Assembly: GCA_965220645.1 (NCBI GenBank)
Contig: OZ244836.1
Coordinates: 1,116,001-1,180,000, forward strand
Source of the DNA: Aldehydirespirator sp965220645
GTDB lineage: Bacteria > Actinomycetota > Acidimicrobiia > Acidimicrobiales > Aldehydirespiratoraceae
Length of the DNA stretch: 64,000 bases
Direction: 5' to 3'
This document shows, in pieces, positions 42,428-51,366 of this stretch. The translations under genes and the position numbers were made by a program. The stretch's first letter is position 1. Each line of letters opens with the position of its first letter. Below the pieces are notes generated by a model, which was not told the DNA's origin, did no database searches, and saw only the letters and a list, made by a program, of their open reading frames with translations.

Positions 42428-44008
42428 ATGTCTCGACTTCCTTCTGCCGTCACCCGCACCTCGGTGTCAGGGATGGTCTCGACCGTCGACCACCTGGCCA
42501 CCGGCGTGGGGGTGGACCTGCTGCGAAGGGGCGGATCAGCCGCGGACGCGGCGGTGGGGGCCAACGCGGTGCTGGCGGTTACGTCTCCCCACATGTGTGG
42601 GCCCGGTGGCGACGTGTGGGCGCTGGTGCACGACGGGGGAGAGGGCCCTCCGGTTGCGCTCGACGCAGCCGGGTTCGCGGGCTCGGGAGCCGATCCCGAG
42701 CGGCTGCGGGCGCAGGGTTGTGACGAAATGCCGCTGCACGGCGACGTCGCCTCGGTCACCGTGCCCGGCGCGGTGGACGGCTGGCTGGCCCTGCACTCCC
42801 GGTACGGGCGCCTGCCGCTGGCCGACGTCCTGGCCGAGGCCGTCCGCATCGCCGATGTCGGGTTCACGGCCTCGCCGCTGCTGGCCGAACGAGCCGGCGA
42901 GGTGTCCGGCGTGGACGGCAACACCGATGTCCCGGCCGGCCTGCAGGCCGGCGATGTGGTGCGGCGGCCGGGCACAGCCCGTGCGTTCAGGGCCATCATC
43001 GAGCGGGGCCGTGACGGTTTCTACGGCGGCGAATTTGGCGAGGGCCTCATCGCGCTCGGCGCCGGCGAGTACAGCGAGGACGACCTGGCCCGGCCGATCG
43101 CCCGCTGGGTGGAGCCGGTGCGGGCTGAGGCCTTTGGCCATGTGCTGTGGACGGTTCCGCCTACGTCTCAGGGCTACCTCACCTTGGCCGGTGCATGGAT
43201 TGCCGGCGGTCTTGACTTGGGTGACTCCGACGACGGCCGCTGGGCCCATCTGCTGATCGAGGCGGCCTCACATGCTGCCCACGACCGGGTCGGGGTGCTG
43301 TACGACGGCGCCGACGGCCAGGCGCTGGTAGATCCGGCCCGGCTCGGTGCCCGGCGCGACGGAATCGACCCCGAACGGGCCTCCAACGTCGCCGCTCCCG
43401 CGGCCATGGGCGACACCACGTATCTGTGCGCGGTGGACGGCGACGGCATGGGCGTGTCGCTCATCAACTCCAACGCCAACGGCTTCGGCGCGCTGCTGAT
43501 GGCCGGCAGCACGGGGATCTTCCTGCACGACCGGGGCCTCGGCTTCAACTTGGTGCCCGGCCATCCGGCTGAGTACGGGCCGGGCCGCCGCCCGGCCCAC
43601 ACCCTGTCCCCGGCGCTGGTCGCCAACTCCGACGGCTCACTGCGCCAGGTGCTGGGCACGATGGGAGGCGACTCCCAGCCCCAGATCCTGTTGCAGCTTC
43701 TGGCCCGCACCCTGGGGCTCGGCCAGTCGCCGGGCGCGGCCATCCGCGCTCCCCGCTGGGTGCTCGGCCCCGACGACCACGACGCCGGCTTTGCCACGTG
43801 GCGCCCCGGCCAGGGTCGGCGGGTGCTTGTCGAGGATTCCGCCACCGGCTGGCACGAGTCCCTAGCTGCCCGCGGCCACAAGACCGCCCTGCGCGAGGAG
43901 GCGCCCCACACCTTCGGCCACGCCCACCTCATCGAGGTCACCGAGCACGGCACCCTCGCGGGAGCCGCCGACCCCAGAGCCCAAATCGGAGTAGCCGCCG
44001 GCCTCTAG
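42428..44008 (+). CDS. Gamma-glutamyltransferase family protein
   Basis: 526-residue Ntn-hydrolase precursor. AVSSxx-type early motifs are replaced here by SAADAAVGANAVLAV and GPGGDVWALV. The autoprocessing nucleophile is the first Thr of GDTTYLCAVDGDG near residue 330, which splits the protein into large and small subunits. Downstream SLINSNANGFG and a glycine-rich TMGGDSQPQ loop fit the active site. It would cleave gamma-glutamyl peptides such as glutathione, or act on related amides. No signal peptide is visible. ATG 42428. A complete dipeptide transporter operon starts 357 bp downstream. Confidence 0.87.
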   Translation: MSRLPSAVTRTSVSGMVSTVDHLATGVGVDLLRRGGSAADAAVGANAVLAVTSPHMCGPGGDVWALVHDGGEGPPVALDAAGFAGSGADPERLRAQGCDEMPLHGDVASVTVPGAVDGWLALHSRYGRLPLADVLAEAVRIADVGFTASPLLAERAGEVSGVDGNTDVPAGLQAGDVVRRPGTARAFRAIIERGRDGFYGGEFGEGLIALGAGEYSEDDLARPIARWVEPVRAEAFGHVLWTVPPTSQGYLTLAGAWIAGGLDLGDSDDGRWAHLLIEAASHAAHDRVGVLYDGADGQALVDPARLGARRDGIDPERASNVAAPAAMGDTTYLCAVDGDGMGVSLINSNANGFGALLMAGSTGIFLHDRGLGFNLVPGHPAEYGPGRRPAHTLSPALVANSDGSLRQVLGTMGGDSQPQILLQLLARTLGLGQSPGAAIRAPRWVLGPDDHDAGFATWRPGQGRRVLVEDSATGWHESLAARGHKTALREEAPHTFGHAHLIEVTEHGTLAGAADPRAQIGVAAGL

Positions 44009-44364
44009 CCCTCACCCATCAGGTCGGGATGTCGCTCGGCTGCACCACTTCGACCTCGACCGCCACATGGTCGGCTACGACGCTCCCGGCAACTTCCCAC
44101 ACTTCAGCCAAACCGCGGGCCTGACTGACGAGCATGTTGGCGGGAAGGCGGAACCCGCTGCCGGATGGAAGTCCTCTAGCCCAACAAGTCCACGCTGCAT
44201 CTCTCCGGCGTCACACCCGTAGCGGCACTCCCTCTACGATCCGAACCGACTCGACGATCCGAACCGACTCGACAATCCTGCGGCACCGGGCTAGCTTTCG
44301 ATCCCCATTTCAGAGTGGAACTGCAATGGGCTCAGCAACATGGCGAATTCCTGGAGGTAAGTCC
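44009..44364 (+). other. 356-bp intergenic region with 18-bp tandem repeat
   Basis: Two perfect 18-bp units acgatccgaaccgactcg lie at 44236-44253 and 44254-44271, with a partial third copy after them. The first part (about 44025-44219) reads in one frame as coding-like sequence (LHHFDLDRHMVGYDAPGNFP) up to a TAG, but it has no start or recognised family and may be a gene remnant. The last 25 bp contain GGAGGTAA, the ribosome site of the next gene. The promoter of the transporter operon must lie here but is not obvious. Confidence 0.5.
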
Positions 44365-46140
44365 ATGAGATACCCACAAAGACGCGGAATGAGGGCATTG
44401 TGGCTCTTGGTAGGCATCTTCGCCCTGATCGCGACAGCCTGTGGCGATGACGCGGATGAGCCTGTCGACGCAACGGCCGCAACCGCCGATGCCAGCACCG
44501 GCGATGCCGATGCCGACGATGCCGACGATGCCGACGATGCCGACGATGCCGATGCCGACGATGCCGACGATACCGACGATGCCGATGCCGACGATGCCGA
44601 CGATACCGACGATGCCGATGCCGATGCCGACGATACCGACGATGCCGACACCGACGACGATGCCGATGCCGACACCGACGATGCCGTCCCCGGCGGCGAA
44701 CTGGTCATCGCGCTAACGACGCAGCCGAACGCGATCGACGGCGCCAACGCTGCCGAGCGGAACGCGGGCAACGTGGCCAACCAGATCTTCGACCCGCTGG
44801 TGTGGATCAACGACGATCTGGAGTTCGAGCCCGCCCTCGCCGAGTCATGGACGGTGTCCGACGACGGCCGCGCGTACACGTTCAAGCTGCGCGAGGACGT
44901 GGTGTTCCACAACGGCGAGAAGTTCAACGCCGACGCCGTCGTCTTCTCTTGGGAGGTGCAGAAGCAGCCGGAGAACCAGTACTTCAACTACTACGAGCGG
45001 GCGTCGGAGGTGAACAAGATCGACGAGTACACCGTCGAGCTGGTCGCCCCGGAGCCCAACGCTCTCTTCCTCGGTCTCACCGGCGCCATCTGGTTCTTCG
45101 TTCCGCCTGAGTACTACAGCGAGGTCGGGCTGACGGGCTTCGGCCAGGCGCCTGTTGGTACGGGCCCCTTCATGTTCACCGAGTGGGTCCAAGGCGACCG
45201 CATCGTGTTGGACCGCAACCCGAACTATTGGCGCGAGGGCCATCCCAAGCTCGACCGGCTCGTCTTCCGGCCGATCACTGAGTCCTCCACCAGGGCTGCA
45301 GCCATACAGACCGGCGAGGTAGACATCGTGAACCGTCTCAGCCCCGACGAGGCCGCATCGCTAGAGGGCATAGACGGGGTCAACGTCATCGAGTACCCGA
45401 CCAACCGCGTGTACTACATCGCGTTCAACAACCTCACCTCTGGTGTGGGCCAGCCGACCGAGGATCCCGTAGTGCGCCAGGCTCTCAACCATGCCGTCGA
45501 CGTCGAGGGCATCATCGGCGCCCTCTTCAACGGCAAGGGCGTCCGAGCAACCGGGCTGATGACGGCCGCCGACTTCGGTTACAACAGCGACCTGTCGCCC
45601 TATGCCTACGATCCCGACCGGGCGCGGGAACTGCTGGCCGAAGCCGGGTATCCCGACGGGTTCGACATCGATTTCGCTTGCCCGTCCGGCGCCTACACCA
45701 ACTTCGAGCAGGTGTGCGAGGCCGTCAGGGCCCAGCTCGACGCAGTGGGCGTCAACGCGTCGCTCGAGGTCATGGACTCCGGGGCGTACTGGGACCTGGA
45801 GGCCGACAAGCAGCTTCCGCCGCTGTTCGGCGACAGTTGGTCGAATGCCAATCCCGAGGGCTGGGATCGCCTGCAGGGTGCCATGGGTGGAAATGCTGCG
45901 AGCTTTTCGGCATGGTCGGACCCGGTCGTTGACGACCTGATGCTGCGGATACTGGCAACACCCGACGATGCGGCCCGTGCCGACCTGTACCGGCAGTTGC
46001 AACAGCACATGTACGACGACCCGCCGTTCATCTATCTGTACGTACCGTTCTCCTTCGAGGCAAGGAGCGATCGGGTCGTCAACTACAAGCCCCGCTCAGC
46101 CGAGGAGTACTGGCTCTGGTATCTGGAGAGCGCCGGATGA
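44365..46140 (+). CDS. Oligopeptide/dipeptide ABC transporter substrate-binding lipoprotein (family 5)
   Basis: 591 residues. The signal peptide ends with lipobox IATACG near residue 29. Then comes an extraordinary linker of about 65 residues made almost only of D, A and T in repeated DADDADD units (about 44500-44690). The SBP_bac_5 domain begins GELVIALTTQPNAID and contains WTVSDDGRAYTFKLREDVVF, GTGPFMFTEWVQGD and RVYYIAFNN. It would capture short peptides or similar ligands. ATG 44365 has GGAGGTAA upstream. The two permeases and two ATPases follow in order. Confidence 0.92.
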   Translation: MRYPQRRGMRALWLLVGIFALIATACGDDADEPVDATAATADASTGDADADDADDADDADDADADDADDTDDADADDADDTDDADADADDTDDADTDDDADADTDDAVPGGELVIALTTQPNAIDGANAAERNAGNVANQIFDPLVWINDDLEFEPALAESWTVSDDGRAYTFKLREDVVFHNGEKFNADAVVFSWEVQKQPENQYFNYYERASEVNKIDEYTVELVAPEPNALFLGLTGAIWFFVPPEYYSEVGLTGFGQAPVGTGPFMFTEWVQGDRIVLDRNPNYWREGHPKLDRLVFRPITESSTRAAAIQTGEVDIVNRLSPDEAASLEGIDGVNVIEYPTNRVYYIAFNNLTSGVGQPTEDPVVRQALNHAVDVEGIIGALFNGKGVRATGLMTAADFGYNSDLSPYAYDPDRARELLAEAGYPDGFDIDFACPSGAYTNFEQVCEAVRAQLDAVGVNASLEVMDSGAYWDLEADKQLPPLFGDSWSNANPEGWDRLQGAMGGNAASFSAWSDPVVDDLMLRILATPDDAARADLYRQLQQHMYDDPPFIYLYVPFSFEARSDRVVNYKPRSAEEYWLWYLESAG

Positions 46141-46240
46141 TCGCTGCTATCTCCTGATTCGAACGTCGAGCGGTGGGGCCGGGGCGCTGCGCTTCGGCCC
46201 CACCGCCGCACCGAGGGCGAGTGAGCGAAGGGTGAGATAG

Positions 46241-47275
46241 GTGCCGAGGTACCTGGCAGGTCGCATAGGCCAGTCGCTGGTGCTCGTGTTCGGCGTCATG
46301 GTGATCGTCTTCTCGATGCTGCGGGTGTCCGGCGACCCGACCAACCTGCTCGTCCCCCGGGAAGCGACCCAGGCCCAGCGAGAAGCGGCGCGCCAGGCGC
46401 ACGGCCTGGACAGGAGCGTTCCCGAACAGTTCGTCGACTTCGTGGGCGACTCGGCTCGCCTCGACTTCGGCAACTCGCTTCGCTACAAGATCCCGGTGCG
46501 GGAGGTGATTCTCGACCGTCTGCCCGCCACGATCGAGCTGGGCGTGGCCGCGATGGCCTTCGCGGTCGCGATCGGAGTGCCGCTGGGAATCCTGGCGGGC
46601 GTCAAGGCAGGCCGCCGATGGGACGGCGCGGCGCGCGGGTTCGCGTTGCTGGGCCAGACGATTCCCAACTTCTGGCTGTCGCTGGTCTTCATCCTCGTGT
46701 TCGCGGTACAGCTCAGATGGTTGCCGTCGTTCGGGCGCAACACCCTGTCACTGTGGTTCGTGACGGTGCCCGACAAGTCCATCATCCTTCCGGCCGTCGC
46801 CCTCGGGCTGTTCCCGATGGCTCAGCTGCTGCGCTTCACCAGGTCGTCGGTGCTGGAGATCGTCAACGAGGAGTACGTGCGCATCGCTCGAAGCAAAGGC
46901 CTCAGGACGCCGCTCATCTACAGCCGCTACATCCTGCGCAACGCGCTCATCCCGCTCATCAGCGTCATGAGCCTGCAGGTCGGCGCTCTGCTGGGCGGCT
47001 CGCTGTACATCGAGGCCGTGTTTGCGTGGCCGGGCGCCGGAGGGCTGCTGGCCGAGGCGGTGACCAACCGCGACTTCCAGCTCGTGCAGGGCATAGCGTT
47101 CTTCGGCGCGCTGATCGTGATCCTGTTCTCGCTGCTCTCCGACGTTCTGTACACCGTCGCCGACCCCCGCATCAGAGTGGGAAGGCTGCGTCCAGCGGTG
47201 AGCAGCCCGCGCAGCGCGAGTCGGCACGATACGTCGGCGACGATCCCGAAGCCCCACGGAGAGGGGATCACATGA
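46241..47275 (+). CDS. Dipeptide/oligopeptide ABC transporter permease (DppB-like)
   Basis: 344 residues with about six membrane helices: the first is LVLVFGVMVIVFSMLRVSG, then a long periplasmic loop ending FGNSLRYKIPV. The EAA loop that contacts the ATPases is EEYVRIARSKGLRTPLIYSR. GTG 46241 lies 100 bp after the binding-protein gene. Its stop overlaps the next permease start (ATGA), so translation is coupled. Confidence 0.9.
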   Translation: MPRYLAGRIGQSLVLVFGVMVIVFSMLRVSGDPTNLLVPREATQAQREAARQAHGLDRSVPEQFVDFVGDSARLDFGNSLRYKIPVREVILDRLPATIELGVAAMAFAVAIGVPLGILAGVKAGRRWDGAARGFALLGQTIPNFWLSLVFILVFAVQLRWLPSFGRNTLSLWFVTVPDKSIILPAVALGLFPMAQLLRFTRSSVLEIVNEEYVRIARSKGLRTPLIYSRYILRNALIPLISVMSLQVGALLGGSLYIEAVFAWPGAGGLLAEAVTNRDFQLVQGIAFFGALIVILFSLLSDVLYTVADPRIRVGRLRPAVSSPRSASRHDTSATIPKPHGEGIT

Positions 47276-48231
47276 CTGATCGCACCCCTCCCGAAAGCGC
47301 CGGTCGGCCCGGCGCGGAGGTCGACTCCGGCCTTCTGGTCGATGTCGAGAAGGACGTGCGCATCCGGGCTCGGATTCGCAGCGGCCTGCGACTGCTGCTG
47401 CGGTCCAAGGGCGGCACGGCCGGTGCGCTCGTGTTCGTCATGCTGGTCGTTCTGGCGGTGTTCGCTCCGTGGATCGCCCCCCACGATCCCCTCCAGCAGA
47501 CTCTGGGTGACTCCAGGACCCCGCCGTTCTTCGCCGACGGCGGCTCCACCGAATACCTGATCGGCACCGATGATCTCGGACGCGACATTCTCAGCCGGAT
47601 CATCTTCGGAACCCGGGTCTCGCTCGGCGTGTCCCTCGGCGGCGTTGGCATCGCCATCACGCTGGGCATGACGATCGGCCTCATCGCCGGCTACCGGGGC
47701 GGCACTATCGACGCCGTGATCGTGGGGTTCATCAACTTGGTCCTGTCGCTGCCCTATCTGCTGTTCGTGGTGTTCTTCGCCGCCGTCGTCGGACGGAGCC
47801 TTCTCAACGTGATCCTGATCTTCGGCTTCACGTCGATCCCGGTGTTCGCCCGCGTCACGCGGGGCGAGGTCCTGAAACTGCGCGAGAGCACCTTCATCGA
47901 GGCGGCCCGAAACGTCGGCGTGCCCGAGGGCCAGATCCTGCGGCTGCACCTGCTGCCCAACCTCGTCGGCCCCTTGGCCACGCTGGCCACCTTCGAGATA
48001 TCGGCCATGATCCTCTACGAGGCCGGCCTCGGATTCCTCGGCCTCTCGGTCCCGCCCAGCACCCCTAGCTGGGGCAACATGATCAGCTCCGGTCGAGGGG
48101 TCCTCGCGATCCGTCCGTGGATCTCGCTGGCGCCCGGGTTCGCCATCGTGGTGGCCGGGCTCGGACTCAACCTGTTGGGCGACTGGTTGCGCGACGCGCT
48201 CGACCCCCGATCCAAGCGGGTGAAGCAGTGA
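47272..48231 (+). CDS. Dipeptide/oligopeptide ABC transporter permease (DppC-like)
   Basis: 319 residues. The N-terminal cytoplasmic segment is followed by helix GALVFVMLVVLAVFAPWIAP, then the DppC marker HLIGTDDLGRD-type motif (here YLIGTDDLGRDILSRIIFG). The EAA loop is STFIEAARNVGVPEGQILR, and GLGFLGLSVPPSTPSWGNM is a hallmark near the C terminus. It overlaps the genes on both sides by 4 bp. Confidence 0.92.
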   Translation: MTDRTPPESAGRPGAEVDSGLLVDVEKDVRIRARIRSGLRLLLRSKGGTAGALVFVMLVVLAVFAPWIAPHDPLQQTLGDSRTPPFFADGGSTEYLIGTDDLGRDILSRIIFGTRVSLGVSLGGVGIAITLGMTIGLIAGYRGGTIDAVIVGFINLVLSLPYLLFVVFFAAVVGRSLLNVILIFGFTSIPVFARVTRGEVLKLRESTFIEAARNVGVPEGQILRLHLLPNLVGPLATLATFEISAMILYEAGLGFLGLSVPPSTPSWGNMISSGRGVLAIRPWISLAPGFAIVVAGLGLNLLGDWLRDALDPRSKRVKQ

Positions 48232-49235
48232 ACACCGCACCACTGATCGAGGTGTGCGACCTCGAGGTGCGGTTCGAGATCCCCGAAGGAACGGTGCATG
48301 CCGTGAACGGCGTGACGTTCTCGGTCGCCAGAGGCGAGACGCTGGCTGTGGTGGGCGAGAGCGGAAGCGGCAAGACGGTGACGATGCTCGCCCTGCTGCG
48401 ACTGCTCGCCGAACCGCCGGCTCGGATAGCCAGCGGCACAGCCACGCTCGAGACGGCCAGGGGAACGGTCGAACTCCTTGAGGAGTCGCAGCGCCGGCTG
48501 CGGCGGGTCCGGGGGGCCGAGATCGGGTTCATCGCCCAGGACCCCATGACCTCTCTCAACCCGACGGTGAGGATCTCCACGCAGCTCATCGATGTGATCC
48601 GCACCCATCTCGGCCTCTCCAGACGGCAGGCCCGGGCCCGCGCCATCGACCTGCTCAAGCGGGTGGGAATACCCGACGCGGAGAACCGCGTCGATGCCTA
48701 CCCCCACGAGTTCTCGGGAGGCATGCGACAGCGTGTCATGATCGCGATCGCGGTGGCATGCAACCCCCAGCTCGTGATCGCCGACGAGCCGACCACGGCG
48801 CTCGACGTCACCGTTCAGGCCCAGATCGCCGAGCTGATGAACGACCTGCGCGACGAGCTCGGGATGGCCCTGATCTGGATCACTCACGACCTCGGCGTGG
48901 TGGCCGGCCTGGCTGACCGGGTGGCGGTGATGTACGCCGGCCGGCTCGTGGAGATAACCGACGTGGCCGCCCTGTACGAGCGACCGCTGCACCCCTACAC
49001 CATCGGGCTCCTGAACGCGCTTCCCAAGATGGGCGACCGGGCCAGCCGCTTGACGAGCATTCCCGGCGTGCCGCCTGATCTCGCGGAGGCGCCGACTCAC
49101 TGCTCGTTCGCGGCTCGCTGTCCACATGTGTTCGACCGCTGCCTAAGCGAGGTGCCGCCGCTGATCGAGCCGGTTCCCGACCACCATGTCGCTTGCTTCT
49201 ATGACGTCGAGGCGGCCGGGCCGAGGAATGACTGA
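48228..49235 (+). CDS. Dipeptide/oligopeptide ABC transporter ATP-binding protein (DppD-like)
   Basis: 335 residues. Walker A is GESGSGKTV, the Q-loop is IGFIAQDPMTSLNP, the signature is FSGGMRQRVMIAIA, Walker B is LVIADEPTTALD and the switch His is in WITHDLGVV. The C-terminal oligopeptide extension with the iron-sulphur-type cysteines shows CSFAARCPHVFDRC. It starts at GTG 48228, overlapping DppC, and its tail overlaps the second ATPase by 8 bp. Confidence 0.92.
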   Translation: MNTAPLIEVCDLEVRFEIPEGTVHAVNGVTFSVARGETLAVVGESGSGKTVTMLALLRLLAEPPARIASGTATLETARGTVELLEESQRRLRRVRGAEIGFIAQDPMTSLNPTVRISTQLIDVIRTHLGLSRRQARARAIDLLKRVGIPDAENRVDAYPHEFSGGMRQRVMIAIAVACNPQLVIADEPTTALDVTVQAQIAELMNDLRDELGMALIWITHDLGVVAGLADRVAVMYAGRLVEITDVAALYERPLHPYTIGLLNALPKMGDRASRLTSIPGVPPDLAEAPTHCSFAARCPHVFDRCLSEVPPLIEPVPDHHVACFYDVEAAGPRND

Positions 49236-50292
49236 CCACGCCATCGCGGAGTCGGCTCGGTCGGCCCAGCCCACCGACGGGTCGCCGTCTCCGGCCACTC
49301 CCGCGGGTTGCGGCGAGCCGGTGCTTCGGGTCGTGGACATGACGAAGTACTTCCCCGGAAGGTCCCGCGACAGGCCCATCAAGGCGGTCGACGGCGTGAG
49401 CTTCGAGGTCTTCGCGGGCGAGACGCTCGGACTGGTCGGCGAGAGCGGCTGCGGCAAGTCCACCACCGGACGGGCGGTGCTCCAGCTCCATCGTCCATCC
49501 TCCGGTCGGGTCTGGCTCGGCGACATCGAGCTCACCGCCCTCGGCGAGAATGAGCTGCGCGGGCTCCGGCCGCGGATGCAGATGATCTTCCAGGACTCCT
49601 ACTCATCGCTGAATCCGCGGCACACCGTGGGCCGCATCGTCGGCGAGCCTATGAGGGTCCACACCGACATGACGGCCCGGCAGGTCACCGATCGAGTGAT
49701 CGAGCTTCTCGATCTTGTGGGCCTACGGCCTGCTCACCGAAGCCGCTACCCCCACGAGTTCTCCGGCGGTCAGCGCCAGCGCATCAACATCGCCCGGGCG
49801 CTGGCCCTCAGCCCCGACCTGATCGTGTGCGACGAGCCCATCTCCGCGCTGGACGTGTCGATCCAAGCCCAGGTGGTCAACCTGCTGGCCGATCTCCAGG
49901 ACGAGTTCGGGATCGCCTACCTGTTCGTGGCCCACGACCTATCGATGGTCGAGTACATCTCTGACCGGGTGGCGGTGATGTATCTGGGACACATCGTCGA
50001 GCTCGCGCCGACCAAGGCCCTGTTCACGGCGACGCTCCACCCCTACACGCAGGCCCTGCTGTCGGCGGTTCCGGTGCCGGACCCCGTGGCCGAGGCCGGC
50101 CGGACCCGCATTCCCGTGGTGGGGGAGGTCCCGAGTCCCGCATCGCCACCGCCGGGCTGCGTGTTCTCCACCCGCTGCCCGCTGGTTGTCGACCGCTGCC
50201 GTGCCGAAGTGCCCGTCCTGCGTGAGATCATGCCCAACCATTGGGCTGCGTGTCACCTCGCGGATCTTGAGGGATCGTCGATCGTCGGCTAG
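49228..50292 (+). CDS. Dipeptide/oligopeptide ABC transporter ATP-binding protein (DppF-like)
   Basis: 354 residues. Walker A is GESGCGKST, the Q-loop is MIFQDSYSSLNPRHTVG, the signature is FSGGQRQRINIARAL, Walker B is LIVCDEPISALD and the switch region is FVAHDLSMV. A C-terminal GCVFSTRCPLVVDRC completes the oligopeptide-type domain. The N terminus carries about 30 extra Ala/Ser/Pro-rich residues. It is the last gene of the five-gene importer operon. Confidence 0.92.
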   Translation: MTDHAIAESARSAQPTDGSPSPATPAGCGEPVLRVVDMTKYFPGRSRDRPIKAVDGVSFEVFAGETLGLVGESGCGKSTTGRAVLQLHRPSSGRVWLGDIELTALGENELRGLRPRMQMIFQDSYSSLNPRHTVGRIVGEPMRVHTDMTARQVTDRVIELLDLVGLRPAHRSRYPHEFSGGQRQRINIARALALSPDLIVCDEPISALDVSIQAQVVNLLADLQDEFGIAYLFVAHDLSMVEYISDRVAVMYLGHIVELAPTKALFTATLHPYTQALLSAVPVPDPVAEAGRTRIPVVGEVPSPASPPPGCVFSTRCPLVVDRCRAEVPVLREIMPNHWAACHLADLEGSSIVG

Positions 50293-50306
50293 ATGCACAG
50301 AGGGAC

Positions 50307-50456
50307 GCCTGATGGGGTTCGTGACGCACAGCATCCACTTCTCGCAGGGCAGGGAAGCCTGGTGGACTTCGTGACGCATAACGTTGGCTGCTGGCAAGGC
50401 GAGGAGGCCTGATGAGGTTCGTGACGTACAACATCCACTACTCGCAGGGCAAGGAC
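50307..50456 (+). repeat. Three tandem ~50-bp imperfect repeats over a gene start
   Basis: Three consecutive units with a period of exactly 50 bp begin with gcct at 50307, 50357 and 50407. Each carries the block ttcgtgacg and a run resembling the first codons of the downstream gene. Only the third copy is in frame with that gene. The first two give short peptides (MGFVTHSIHFSQGRE and VDFVTHNVGCWQGEE) that stop at once. The TGA ending copy 2's peptide overlaps the ATG of the real gene. Confidence 0.85.
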
Positions 50457-51275
50457 GACCTCTACAATCTTGAGAGGATCGCCAGCGCGGTCCGCGACGC
50501 CGACGTGATCGCGCTGCAGGAGGTCGTGCGGAACGTCGACTCGGTGCCCGACAGGGACCAGCCGGCCCGCCTGGGCGAGCTGCTTGACGAGCATCACTGG
50601 GTGTACGGGCCCAACGTCGATCTCGACGCAGCCCCGCGAGTTCCCGGTCGGCCCCGCGAGCATCGTCGCCTGCAGTTCGGGAACATGGTCCTTGCCCGCT
50701 GGCCCATCCTGTCGTGCCGGAACCTGCTGTTGCCGAGGGTTCGGCGCTTCGACGCCAACGGCACGCAGCACGGAGCGCTCGAAGCGATCATCGACGCTCC
50801 CTCCGGGCCTGTCCGGTGCTATTCGGTTCATCTGGACGCTATGAACCATCGGCAGCGTCGAGCAGAGATCAAGTACCTGCTGCCGCTGCTGTTCCGGGTC
50901 CCCTTCGACGGGGCGTCGGTCACCGGGCCGGAATGGCTGGGTATGGCCGAGAGCCCCACGCCCGCGGAGTTCGTTCTCATGGGCGACTTCAACCTGACTC
51001 CCACATCGGGCGAGTACCCGCTCATCGTCGGTGAGGCCGACTACTACTACGGCCTCACTGTGGCTGGCGACCGGCTCGTGGACACCTGGACGGCCGCGGG
51101 CCACTCCGCCGACGAGGGGATCACCTGGTACGACGGCAGCCGAGGGTTCGAGCCCGGTTCGAGGCTCGACTACGGATTCGTGACGCCGGGTCTGGCGCCG
51201 AGGGTCCGGTCGGCATGGATCGACGACAAGGCGGTCGGCTCAGACCATCAGCCCGCCTGGTTCGAGCTCGATTAG
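50412..51275 (+). CDS. Endonuclease/exonuclease/phosphatase family protein
   Basis: 287-residue EEP-fold hydrolase, cytoplasmic (no signal). The motifs are VTYNIHYSQG (Asn ligand), VIALQEVVRN (catalytic Glu), YSVHLDAM, LMGDFNLTP (Asp/Asn), SRLDYGFVTP and VGSDHQPAWFEL (Asp-His pair). A phosphodiesterase or phosphatase activity on a nucleic acid, sphingolipid-like or inositol-phosphate-like substrate is possible. ATG 50412 lies in the third copy of the 50-bp repeat, and GAGGAGG provides the ribosome site. Confidence 0.86.
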   Translation: MRFVTYNIHYSQGKDDLYNLERIASAVRDADVIALQEVVRNVDSVPDRDQPARLGELLDEHHWVYGPNVDLDAAPRVPGRPREHRRLQFGNMVLARWPILSCRNLLLPRVRRFDANGTQHGALEAIIDAPSGPVRCYSVHLDAMNHRQRRAEIKYLLPLLFRVPFDGASVTGPEWLGMAESPTPAEFVLMGDFNLTPTSGEYPLIVGEADYYYGLTVAGDRLVDTWTAAGHSADEGITWYDGSRGFEPGSRLDYGFVTPGLAPRVRSAWIDDKAVGSDHQPAWFELD

Positions 51276-51366
51276 GTGTTCTCCACGCTCTAGCCGCCCC
51301 TCCGGGACACGCGCCGGATTACGCTGGCCGGCGTCAAGGGATCCGACAATGCAGGAGGTGTGAGCG

